The position numbers and the translations under genes are program-made. Below, piece after piece: positions 25,780 to 35,984 of a stretch of 64,000 bases of DNA. The first letter of the stretch is position 1. The number at the start of each line of letters is the position of its first letter. A model generated the notes under the pieces. It saw only the letters and a list, made by a program, of their open reading frames with translations, made no database searches and had not been told where the DNA came from. The stretch is from Skermanella stibiiresistens SB22 (GTDB taxonomy: Bacteria; Pseudomonadota; Alphaproteobacteria; Azospirillales; Azospirillaceae). The stretch covers positions 248,001 through 312,000 of the forward strand of contig NZ_AVFL01000005.1 in assembly GCF_000576635.1 (NCBI RefSeq). Direction: 5' to 3'.

Positions 25780-28700
25780 TTAGGTGATGCCGATTCCACT
25801 TGGCTCGCCACTCATCGAGCGATTTTTGGCGTCAGCCCCGTTTAGGGTTCGAGGCCCGATCGCCTGATCGCGCTCCTTGGATTCGCTCGGCCGGACCTTG
25901 AACCAGATCGCGTAGAGGGCCGGCAGGAAGACCAGGATCAGCACGGTGCCGCCGGCGGTGCCGCCGATCAGGGTGTAGGCCATCGAACCCCAGAAGACGG
26001 ATGTCGTCAGGGGGATGAAGGCGAGCACGGCGGCCAGCGCCGTCAGGATGACGGGGCGGGCGCGCTGGACCGTCGCCTCGACGACGGCGTGGTAATCGTC
26101 CATGCCCTCCCGCTGATTGGTGTGGATCTGGCCGATCAGGATCAGCGTGTTCCGCATCAGGATGCCGGACAGGCCGATCAAGCCCAGGATCGCGTTGAAG
26201 CCGAATGGCTGGCCGAACAGCAGGAGGACCGGCACGGCGCCGACCAATCCCAGGGGCGCGGTCAGGAACACCATCGTCATCGCCGCCAGCGAGCGTGTCT
26301 GGAGGATGAGCACCAGCAGCGTCAGCGCGATCATGATCGGGAACAGGGGAGCCAGCGCCGCGTTGGCCTTGGCCGAGTCCTCGATGTTGCCGCCCATCTC
26401 GATCCTGTAGCCAAACGGCAAGGCCGCGATCACCGGCGCCAGCGCCCGCCATATCTCCATCGAGACCTGCGGCGGCTGGAGGGTCTCGTCGATGTCGGTC
26501 TGGACCGTGATCGTCGGCGTGCGGTCGCGGCGGCGGAGGATGGGGTCTTCCGCGCGGACCTCGACATGGCCGATCTGGCTGAGCGGGATCGGGTGGCCGT
26601 CATGGCTGGTCAGCGTCAGGTCGCCCAACCGTGCCGGGTCGAGCCGTTCGGGACCGGAACCGCGGGCGACAACGTCGACCGTCCGGATGTCCTCGCGCAC
26701 CTGGGTGACAGTCACGCCGGTCAGCAGGAACTGAAGCTGTTCTCCGGCGTCGCCGGGCGTCAGTCCGATCAGCCGCAAGCGGTCCTGATCGAGCACGAAA
26801 TGGACGGTGGGCACGCGCTCGCCCCAGTCCTGGTTGACTTGCCGGGTGTGCGGATTGGCGCGGGCGACCGCCTGGACCTCGCCGGCGATGGCGCGAAGCT
26901 TGGCGATGTCGGGACCCATCACCCGGAAATTGACCATGAAGCGGGAATACGGGCCGAACACCAGTTGCGTCGCGCGCAGCCGCGCCTCCGGCGCCAAGCC
27001 CTCGGCGATCCGCTCGCGCAGGCGGAGCTTCAAGCGGTCGCGGGCCTCGGCGTCCGGGGTCAGCACGATCACCTTGGCGAAGGACGGATCGGGCAGTTCG
27101 GGATTGTAGGACAGCACGAAGCGGGGGGCGCCCCGGCCGATATAGCTGGTGACGATCTCCGCCTCCGGCTGCTCCCTCAGCCAAGCCTCGACCTTGGCGG
27201 TCGCGGCGCTGGTGGCGGCGATGCTGGTCCCTTCCGGCATCTGGACCTCGACCAGCACCTCCGGCCGGTCGGAGTTCGGGAAGAACTGCTGCTTGACCAA
27301 CCCCATGCCGGCGCCGGAAAGAGCCAGGGCGCCGACGACGGCCGCCGCGACGCCAAATTTGTGGCGGATCGACCAGCGGACCATGCGGCGCAGCCGCTGG
27401 TAGTTGGGCGTAGCATAGATCTGGGCGTGCCCGCCGGGGATCGGCTTGATGTCGGGCAGCAGCTTGACGCCGAGATAGGGGGTGAAGACGACCGCGACGA
27501 ACCACGACGCGATCAGCGCGAAGCCGACGATCCAAAAGATGTTGCCGGCGTACTCGCCGGCGGTCGACCGCGCGAATCCCACCGGGGTGAAGCCGATGAC
27601 GGTGATGACGGTGCCTGACAGCATCGGTGCCGCCGTGTGGCTCCAGGCGTAGGCGGCGGCCGCCGTCCGCTCCATGCCTTCCTCCAATTTCACCACCATC
27701 ATCTCGATGGCGATGATCGCGTCGTCCACCAGCAGGCCGAGCGAGATGATCAGCGCTCCCAGCGTGATCCGGTCGAACGCGCGTCCGGTGTCGAGCATGA
27801 CGACGAAGACCGCCGCCAGCGTCAGCGGCACCGCCGCCACGACCACGAGTCCGACCCGCCAGCCGAGGCTGACCAGGCTGACGATCATGACGACGCCCAG
27901 GGCCACGAAGAACTTGAGCATGAACTCGTCCACGGCCTCGCGGATGTTGACCGCCTGATCCGTCACCTTGGTCAGGCTGACGCCAGCCGGAAGCTCCGCC
28001 GATATCCTCAGCCGCTCCGCCTCCAGCGCCTCGCCCAGGTCAAGGCCGTTCCAAGCGTCCTGCATGACGATGCCGAGCATCAGCGCCGGCTCGCCATTGT
28101 GGCGGATCAGGAAGGTCGCGGGGTCCTCGTAGCCGCGCTTGACGTCGGCGACGTCGGACAGCCGCAGCGTGCGGCCACCGGAAACGATCGGCGTGTCGCG
28201 GATCTTCTGGAGATCGTCGTAGGCTCCGTCCAGGCGGACGAAGACCTGGGGCCCATTGGTGTCGATCGACCCGGCCGGGGTGACCGCGTTTTGCCGCTGG
28301 AGAGCGTCGAAGATATCCCGCGCGCCGACGCCGAGCGTCGCCAGCCGGGCGTATGAGAACTCGACGAAGATCCGTTCCGGACGTTCGCCCAGGATGTCGA
28401 CCTTCTTGACGCCCGCCACGTGGAGAAAGCGCTGGCGCAGTTTCTCCGCCTCGCGGGTCAGCAGCCGGGGCGGCATCCCTGGCGCCTCGACGGCGTAGAG
28501 CGCGAAGGTCACGTCGGAGTATTCGTCGTTGACGAAGGGGCCGAGGGCGCCCTGGGGCAGGTCGCGCGCCTCGTCGCCCAGCTTCTTCCGCGCTTGGTAG
28601 AACTGTTCCGCCACGGCGTCGGCGGGGGTGTCGTCGCGCAGCGAGACGGTCATCAGCGCCAGCCCGGGCCGGGTGAAGGTCTCGACCTTGTCGTACCAGC

Positions 28701-28932
28701 GCAACTCCTGCACCCGCTTTTCCATCGGTTCGGCGACGAGGTCCCGCATCTCCTGGGCGGTGGCGCCCGGCCAGACGGCCGAGACCGTCAGCACCTTGAT
28801 GGTGAAGGTCGGGTCCTCGGCGCGGCCCAGCTTGAGGAAGGCATACCCGCCGGCCAGCGTGATCGCGACGATCAGGAACAGCGTGATGGCCCGTTCGCGG
28901 ACCGCCAGCGCCGAGAGGTTGAAGCCCATCAT
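25780..28932 (-). CDS. RND efflux transporter permease subunit
   Basis: A 1050-residue inner-membrane AcrB/MexF-like pump subunit. The order is a first helix (ITLFLIVAITLAGGYAFL), a large periplasmic loop, helices with the proton-relay motif GLLVDDAIIAIEMMVVKLEEG (two adjacent Asp), a second periplasmic loop and the last five helices. The N-terminal AVRERAITLFLIVAITLAGG and RAEDPTFTIK are typical of the subgroup that pairs with short lipoprotein adaptors. The ATG at 28932 overlaps the adaptor stop by 4 nt; ATG 28929 is equally possible. No TolC-type outer-membrane gene lies nearby, so a general TolC is probably used. Expression is probably controlled by the TetR gene at 30201. Confidence 0.95.
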   Translation of the reverse strand: MMGFNLSALAVRERAITLFLIVAITLAGGYAFLKLGRAEDPTFTIKVLTVSAVWPGATAQEMRDLVAEPMEKRVQELRWYDKVETFTRPGLALMTVSLRDDTPADAVAEQFYQARKKLGDEARDLPQGALGPFVNDEYSDVTFALYAVEAPGMPPRLLTREAEKLRQRFLHVAGVKKVDILGERPERIFVEFSYARLATLGVGARDIFDALQRQNAVTPAGSIDTNGPQVFVRLDGAYDDLQKIRDTPIVSGGRTLRLSDVADVKRGYEDPATFLIRHNGEPALMLGIVMQDAWNGLDLGEALEAERLRISAELPAGVSLTKVTDQAVNIREAVDEFMLKFFVALGVVMIVSLVSLGWRVGLVVVAAVPLTLAAVFVVMLDTGRAFDRITLGALIISLGLLVDDAIIAIEMMVVKLEEGMERTAAAAYAWSHTAAPMLSGTVITVIGFTPVGFARSTAGEYAGNIFWIVGFALIASWFVAVVFTPYLGVKLLPDIKPIPGGHAQIYATPNYQRLRRMVRWSIRHKFGVAAAVVGALALSGAGMGLVKQQFFPNSDRPEVLVEVQMPEGTSIAATSAATAKVEAWLREQPEAEIVTSYIGRGAPRFVLSYNPELPDPSFAKVIVLTPDAEARDRLKLRLRERIAEGLAPEARLRATQLVFGPYSRFMVNFRVMGPDIAKLRAIAGEVQAVARANPHTRQVNQDWGERVPTVHFVLDQDRLRLIGLTPGDAGEQLQFLLTGVTVTQVREDIRTVDVVARGSGPERLDPARLGDLTLTSHDGHPIPLSQIGHVEVRAEDPILRRRDRTPTITVQTDIDETLQPPQVSMEIWRALAPVIAALPFGYRIEMGGNIEDSAKANAALAPLFPIMIALTLLVLILQTRSLAAMTMVFLTAPLGLVGAVPVLLLFGQPFGFNAILGLIGLSGILMRNTLILIGQIHTNQREGMDDYHAVVEATVQRARPVILTALAAVLAFIPLTTSVFWGSMAYTLIGGTAGGTVLILVFLPALYAIWFKVRPSESKERDQAIGPRTLNGADAKNRSMSGEPSGIGIT

Positions 28933-30113
28933 CGCGAGGCCGCGCGGAGGGAAGCCCCATTGGCGGCGATTGTAATCGCGGTGTCGGGACCGCCGTCGAC
29001 GCGGACGCTCTGGCCCTCGTGCAGGAACCGGCCGCCCAGCGCCACGACCTTGTCGCCAACCCCAACACCCGCGTCCAGGACGACGCTTTCGCCGCCGATC
29101 TCGCGTATCCGGACAGGGCGGAAGGAGACCGAGGCCAGCGCCTCGTCCAGCACCCAGACGCCCGGCCCCTCGCCGCCGTCGGTGATCGCGCCGAGCGGCA
29201 CCGACCCGGCGGCGGCGGAGAAGGCGGTGGACGACGGTTCGGTCAGATGGACGGTGACCGTGGCGCCCAGCGGCGCCCGCGCGGCGTCCCCCTCGAGCAC
29301 ATAGCGCGCGTCGTAGGTCCGGGTGACGGGGTCAGCCGCGTCGGATAGTTGGCGCAAGCGCGCCGGCGATCGCGTCACCGCGCCGTAGAGGGTCGCCTCG
29401 GCCACGGATCCCAGGGCCGGGCGCAGGGTTTCGGGCAGGCTGATCGCCGCCTCGCGGGGGCCCGCGTGGGCCAGCCTCGCCACCACCTGCCCCGCCGTGA
29501 CAACTTGCCCCGGTTCGGCCAGTGTCTCGACCACCGTGCCGTCGGCGTCCGCCACCAGGGTTGCGTAATCGCCATCGTCCTCGGCGACCTTCAACTGGGC
29601 CTCCGCCGCCGAGAGCAAGGCCCTGGCGCCGTCCACCGCCGCCTTCGCCTGATCATAGGCCGCCTTCGACACGGCGCCGGTGGTGACCAGACCGCGATAT
29701 CGCGCCTCGTCGGCGGCGGCCTGGATCACCTTCGCCTTGGCCGCCGCGACATTGCCGATCTGGGCGGCGATGGCGTGGGCGTATTCGGCGCGGTCGATCC
29801 GCATCAGCGGTTGGCCGGCGCGGACGCTCTGGCCGGTATCGACCAGCCGCTCGATCACCTTGCCGGAGACCCGGAAGCCCAGGTTGCCCTGGACCCGGGC
29901 GGAGACCGTGCCGGTGAACCCGCGCGTCGCGGCGGCCGCCGGCTGGACCGTCGCGACCCGCACGAGCTGCGGTCCGATGCGTGGGTCGGCGGCGGGATCC
30001 TTACCGGAATTGCTGGCGGATTCGGATGGCGAGCAGGCGCCGAGACCAAGCGCCGCGATGAGCGCCGCGACGGCGAGGCCGGAACTGGACGGAAAGGAGG
30101 AAAAGCGGGACAT
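28929..30113 (-). CDS. RND efflux periplasmic adaptor lipoprotein
   Basis: A 394-residue membrane fusion protein. It starts with a lipoprotein signal (GLAVAALIAALGLGAC, Cys27 as the acylation site). A biotinyl-lipoyl-like half follows (GNLGFRVSGKVIERLVDTGQSVRAGQPL), then an alpha-hairpin rich in Ala, Lys and Gln, the second lipoyl half (DGTVVETLAEPGQVVTAGQVV) and a beta-barrel region. It links the pump at 25780 to an outer-membrane channel. It is the first gene of the pump operon, 39 nt downstream (on the minus strand) of the palindromic operator at 30152-30183. Confidence 0.94.
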   Translation of the reverse strand: MSRFSSFPSSSGLAVAALIAALGLGACSPSESASNSGKDPAADPRIGPQLVRVATVQPAAAATRGFTGTVSARVQGNLGFRVSGKVIERLVDTGQSVRAGQPLMRIDRAEYAHAIAAQIGNVAAAKAKVIQAAADEARYRGLVTTGAVSKAAYDQAKAAVDGARALLSAAEAQLKVAEDDGDYATLVADADGTVVETLAEPGQVVTAGQVVARLAHAGPREAAISLPETLRPALGSVAEATLYGAVTRSPARLRQLSDAADPVTRTYDARYVLEGDAARAPLGATVTVHLTEPSSTAFSAAAGSVPLGAITDGGEGPGVWVLDEALASVSFRPVRIREIGGESVVLDAGVGVGDKVVALGGRFLHEGQSVRVDGGPDTAITIAANGASLRAASR

Positions 30114-30151
30114 GGCTAGACTCCACGGAAGCCGTAGATCCGAACCTAGAT

Positions 30152-30183
30152 ATGAGTGACGAAATTGTCAACTCGTCACTCAT
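30152..30183. promoter_or_regulatory. TetR-type operator in front of the RND operon
   Basis: ATGAGTGACGA (30152-30162) and its exact complement TCGTCACTCAT (30173-30183) are separated by 10 nt. The core GTGACG...AACTCGTCAC is repeated at 30914-30937 before the tetR gene. The position, 39 nt from the adaptor start, suits repression of the pump operon. Confidence 0.75.
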
Positions 30184-30200
30184 CACTTTTCTTCAGGTGG

Positions 30201-30839
30201 TCACGCGCTGAGCCCGCGCAGCACCAGATTGGCCACGATGGTCGTGCGCTTGTCGAGGTCGTCCAGGTTCTGTTCGAGGAGGATCGGATGCCAAAAGGGC
30301 AGCAGCGTCTGCGTGATCGCCTCGCATGTCTCGTCGAGCGGCGACTTCCGTTCGAACTCGCCGGTTTCACGGCCGGCGGAGACGACGCGCCGGATGATCT
30401 CCAGCACGGCGGCCTCGTGGGTATCGACCAACCGCCACTTCTCGGCCATGGACGCCAGGACGATGTCGTGAAGCTTGCGGTCGTTGAAGAAAAGCTCGGC
30501 GCTGAGCTTGCCGATCGTCCGATAGATCCGGCGCAGACGGTCGGACGCCGGCTTGCCGTCATCGTCGGCGATGGCGGCAAGCTGCTCCTGGATCGAGCCC
30601 AGGCACTGGCCACAGACGGCCTCCCCGATCGCCTGCTTGCTGTCGAAGAACTTGTAGATGTAGGCGGTCGACAACCCGATAGCCTTCGCCAAGTCGGCGA
30701 CGGTCGTCTTGTTGTAGCCGTAGTGCCGGAAATGCCCGTTGGCCGCCGTCAGGATCTGCTCGCGCCGCTCATGTTCCGCCGGCCCGCGCTGGCGTTGCGG
30801 CGAGGACTGGGAGGTTTGGTCGTCAGATGATCCGTTCAT
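30201..30839 (-). CDS. TetR/AcrR-family repressor of the RND pump
   Basis: A 212-residue regulator. The HTH is in the N-terminal 70 residues: ILTAANGHFRHYGYNKTTVADLAKAIGLSTAYIYKFFDSKQAIGEAV, a standard TetR DNA-binding domain with recognition helix GLSTAYIYKFF. The C-terminal half is helical, with a conserved SPLDETCEAITQTLLPFWHPILL near residue 180, seen in pump-linked TetR proteins. The start is ATG 30839; an in-frame TTG six codons upstream is an alternative. Two copies of a near-identical palindrome flank the unit (pump promoter and own promoter), which points to control of both. Same orientation as the pump, 87 bp upstream of it. Confidence 0.92.
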   Translation of the reverse strand: MNGSSDDQTSQSSPQRQRGPAEHERREQILTAANGHFRHYGYNKTTVADLAKAIGLSTAYIYKFFDSKQAIGEAVCGQCLGSIQEQLAAIADDDGKPASDRLRRIYRTIGKLSAELFFNDRKLHDIVLASMAEKWRLVDTHEAAVLEIIRRVVSAGRETGEFERKSPLDETCEAITQTLLPFWHPILLEQNLDDLDKRTTIVANLVLRGLSA

Positions 30840-30913
30840 GGACCCTGGATACTCCAATGCGGCGGTGAAAGCACGGCGCGGCGGCCGGAACGCTCTCCGA
30901 ATTTAGGCATTCG

Positions 30914-30937
30914 GTGACGGTTTTGCAAACTCGTCAC
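30914..30937. promoter_or_regulatory. TetR-type operator upstream of the tetR gene
   Basis: A 24-nt site that starts GTGACGG and ends AACTCGTCAC; 19 of 24 positions match the site at 30156-30179. It is 75 nt upstream of the tetR ATG (30839), fitting autoregulation. It may also affect the plus-strand gene at 31062. Confidence 0.7.
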
Positions 30938-31061
30938 CAAGTCCCGTGCGGGAACAACCTCGCGTCGCCCTCTTGTGAAGCCATTCATAGCGCGCGCGGC
31001 GGAATCCTCTTAAATCCGATCAACGCTGGAAAAACGCGAAACTCCGGATCAGGGGGCTTGG

Positions 31062-32441
31062 ATGATGACGGCGCGGATGACATCGGTCGCGGAAGACTAC
31101 CCCGGCAACGCCGAAGAGACCTTCAACGCCGTCCTGATGTCGGCCATAGCCGGATGCAGGTCGATGGCGGTCATGGCCCAGCGTGACGAGGACGCCGACA
31201 CGGTGACCCAGGCGGTGGCGTCCCGCATGGAGAGCGCCGGGGCCGGCGTCATGGTCGCCACCGCCCAGCAGAATGCCTCCCTCGCCGATGTGATCGGTCA
31301 GATCGTGGCCGCCACCCCCGGCGATGGCGATGGACCGGCGGGGCTGGCGGTCAGGCTTCTGCGGAAGGACGACGCCGGCCTGCTGATCGTCAAGCGGGCG
31401 CACGCGCTGGCTCCCGAGGCGTTGGATGGGCTCTTGGAGCTGTCCCAGACGCAACTTGAGGATGGCCGTGTCCTGCAAGTGCTGCTGTCCGGCGCAACCG
31501 CGCTGGAGACGCTGCTGGATCGTCCGGAGGGGCGGCCGATCGCGGTGTCCCGCTGGCATCTGACCGCCCGTTCCGAACCAAATTTCCCGATGGCGGCCTC
31601 GCGCGTCGATGGCGAGACATGGCAGCCGCGGCCCGTCCAGCCCAGCCCTGGCCACGAGCCCGAACCCGTGAAGGCATCGCGTCTGACGCGCGGTTTCGGC
31701 ATCCTCGGAGTGCTGGCGGTCATGGCCGCGGCGGCGGGATGGGTCACGTCGGACCGGCCCCAGCCGGAAGCCACCGTCGCGGCGGCGGAAATGCCCGAAA
31801 TGGCCGAGATGACCGACGTGGCCCCACCCGAAGCGGCCCCTCCGGAAATCACGCCCACCGTCGAGGTGGTCGAGAGTGCCGCCGCTCCGCTTCCCATCGA
31901 ACAGGCTCCCGCCCCGCTCCCGGAACTGGCGGTCACGACCGACCATGGCTCCAAGCCGACGCTCAGCGCCGGGGAAACGATCGTCGTCCGGGTGGAGACC
32001 ACTACGGACAAGTTCGTCTACTGCTACTACATGGACGGCTTCGGCAATGTCGCCCGCCTGTTCCCCAACCGCTTCCAGTCCGACGCCTTCGTGCCGGCCG
32101 GCCAAGCGGTCGAGATCCCGCCCGGCCCGGAACGCCCCTTCAACATCCGCTTGGACACTCCAGGGCAAGTCGAGGCCGTCTCGTGCCTCGCCTCCACCAC
32201 CGAGATCGAGCGGGGCAGGATCAGCGGCGCCGACGCCGAGGACTTGCTGCCGATCCCGGGGCTGGGGCTGGAGGACCTGCTGAACGACTTCGCCACGCTG
32301 TCCGACACGGGTCTCCGGAGTGTCACGATGCCGATCACCGTGGTGGCGGAACAGCAGGCCGTCGCCGGGCCCTATTCGCTGTCATCCGATTCCTCGGAGA
32401 CCGGGCCGATCACCCCCTACCGGAGCGTCGAGCCCCGTTGA
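31062..32441 (+). CDS. DUF4384 protein with degenerate ExeA-like ATPase region
   Basis: A 459-residue membrane-anchored protein with three parts. Residues 10-170 resemble the AAA region of ExeA/GspA-type ATPases: LLIVKRAHALAPEALDGLLELSQ matches the Walker B area and VLQVLLSGATALETLL the next strand, but the P-loop place (AIAGCRSMAVMAQRD) lacks GxxxxGKT. A single membrane helix (GFGILGVLAVMAAAAGWV, about residues 211-228) is followed by a Pro/Glu/Ala-rich linker. The C-terminal 160 residues are DUF4384: LSAGETIVVRVETTTDKFVYCYYMDGFGNVARLFPN. DUF4384 domains occur in envelope and secretion proteins. ATP binding is unlikely. Function unknown; no partner is evident nearby. A purine-rich AGGGGG precedes ATG 31062. 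Confidence 0.85.
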   Translation: MMTARMTSVAEDYPGNAEETFNAVLMSAIAGCRSMAVMAQRDEDADTVTQAVASRMESAGAGVMVATAQQNASLADVIGQIVAATPGDGDGPAGLAVRLLRKDDAGLLIVKRAHALAPEALDGLLELSQTQLEDGRVLQVLLSGATALETLLDRPEGRPIAVSRWHLTARSEPNFPMAASRVDGETWQPRPVQPSPGHEPEPVKASRLTRGFGILGVLAVMAAAAGWVTSDRPQPEATVAAAEMPEMAEMTDVAPPEAAPPEITPTVEVVESAAAPLPIEQAPAPLPELAVTTDHGSKPTLSAGETIVVRVETTTDKFVYCYYMDGFGNVARLFPNRFQSDAFVPAGQAVEIPPGPERPFNIRLDTPGQVEAVSCLASTTEIERGRISGADAEDLLPIPGLGLEDLLNDFATLSDTGLRSVTMPITVVAEQQAVAGPYSLSSDSSETGPITPYRSVEPR

Positions 32442-32493
32442 TCGCGCTGACCGGATGGGCCAAGGTGCCGGTAACCGATCGGGGTGATGGACG

Positions 32494-33576
32494 ATGAACC
32501 AGGTGTCTCCGGCCAAGGCTGAGCCCAAGAAGATTTGGCCCAAGAAGATTTGGAACGTCGCGGTCGTCGGCGCCGGCTTGGGCCGCGCTCATATCGAAAC
32601 CGGCTACGAAGTGCACCGGGACAAGTTCCGCGTCCTCGCCCTGTGCGATCCCGACGAGGGACTGCTGCGCGAGGTCGGTGACAGCTTCGACATCCCGCGC
32701 CGCGTGGCCTCGCTGGAGGAAGCGCTCGCGATGGCGGATGTCGACATCGTCGACATCTCCGCGCCCCTGGACTCGCGGGCCGGGTGTATCATCGCCGCGC
32801 TCGAGGCTGGCAAGCACGTGGTTTGCGAGATGCCCTTCGCCGGCCCATTGGCCGGGACCGATCGGGTGATCGCGGCGGAGGCCATGTCCAAGGGGTGGGT
32901 GATGCCGATCCTACCGCACCGTTTTGGCGACGGCGTCCAGAGGGCGAAGAGGATCATCGATTCGGGGATCGCCGGAAAGCCCTGGCTCGCGACGGTGGAA
33001 ACGTTCTGGAAGCCCGCTCCGACCGAGAAGACGACGCCGAGGCGGGGCCAAACGACGACGGAGCCCGCCGGAGTGCTGGTCTCCCACGCGCTCCACAACC
33101 ACGATCTGCTGACCTTCCTGATGGGCGATGTCGAGACGGTCCACGCCCAGACCCGCGCGCGCGCGAACCAGATCGGGGTCGACGACTGCGTGGTCGCGGC
33201 CCTGGTCATGAGGTCGGGAGCGCTGGCATCGTGCTCCGCCACGCCAACGCCCCACGACGAATACGGCCGCCTGCGCCTCACCTTCGAGAATGTCGTCTTC
33301 GAGTTCGAGTCACGGCCCGACCAGCCCGGCAAGGCGCGATGGACGGTGACCCCGGCGTCGTCCGAAATCGAATCCTGGATCAACGCGGAATTAGCGGACT
33401 GGACGCCGATCCACCCGGGTTTCGACGGGCAATTGAAGCCCTTCCACGAGGCCCTGACCACGGGCGGCCCGATGCCAGCGACGCTGGACGACGCCCGCCG
33501 CTCGGGCGAACTGATCGCGGCGATCCAGCGCTCGGCGGAGACCAACGCGGCGGCCTATCTGAACAGGTTGCAATAG
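32494..33576 (+). CDS. Gfo/Idh/MocA-family protein lacking the usual EKP lysine
   Basis: A 360-residue Rossmann-fold oxidoreductase. The dinucleotide motif is VVGAGLGRAH at residues 25-34, and a C-terminal alpha/beta domain follows with VSHALHNHDLLTFLMGDV. In most family members an EKP motif supplies a catalytic lysine; here the equivalent is E112-M113-P114 (CEMPFA), so the lysine is missing. The protein may use a different chemistry, bind the cofactor only, or have lost activity. The His pair in LHNHDLL is kept. It follows the DUF4384 gene by 52 nt. Substrate unknown. Confidence 0.88.
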   Translation: MNQVSPAKAEPKKIWPKKIWNVAVVGAGLGRAHIETGYEVHRDKFRVLALCDPDEGLLREVGDSFDIPRRVASLEEALAMADVDIVDISAPLDSRAGCIIAALEAGKHVVCEMPFAGPLAGTDRVIAAEAMSKGWVMPILPHRFGDGVQRAKRIIDSGIAGKPWLATVETFWKPAPTEKTTPRRGQTTTEPAGVLVSHALHNHDLLTFLMGDVETVHAQTRARANQIGVDDCVVAALVMRSGALASCSATPTPHDEYGRLRLTFENVVFEFESRPDQPGKARWTVTPASSEIESWINAELADWTPIHPGFDGQLKPFHEALTTGGPMPATLDDARRSGELIAAIQRSAETNAAAYLNRLQ

Positions 33577-33635
33577 ATCAGTTAAATTATCAAAAAGTAG
33601 TTGTCTCCTAGAGATTTTGTCACATTGCGGGCGTA

Positions 33636-33674
33636 AGGATTCATGAATACCCTTCAGGGGAAGGCATGAATCCT
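33636..33674. repeat. Long nested hairpin upstream of the type I secretion genes
   Basis: AGGATTCATG (33636-33645) pairs with CATGAATCCT (33665-33674), and inside it CCTTC (33651-33655) pairs with GAAGG (33660-33664) around an AGGG tetraloop. It lies 59 bp after the oxidoreductase stop and before the ABC gene. It could be a terminator or a leader structure; an ATG at 33666 is buried in the stem. Confidence 0.6.
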
Positions 33675-33809
33675 CACTTGGGAAATTCACGCCAGTCACC
33701 TGGACCTCGCTTGCGGGACGCTCTCGACAGGCCACCCCTCTCCACCCCAGCGTCCCAGCCGCCCCGGCGCCTCGACGGATCGGCGCCTTGTCCGGAAGTG
33801 CCCCACTCC

Positions 33810-35970
<2,161 letters not shown>

Positions 35971-35984
<14 letters not shown>

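Noticed and set aside
33666-33809. N-terminal extension of the type I ABC transporter from ATG 33666
   Set aside because: The extra 48 residues are Pro/Arg-rich and unlike the family, and the ATG lies in a stable hairpin. It has a fair ribosome site, so it is not fully excluded.
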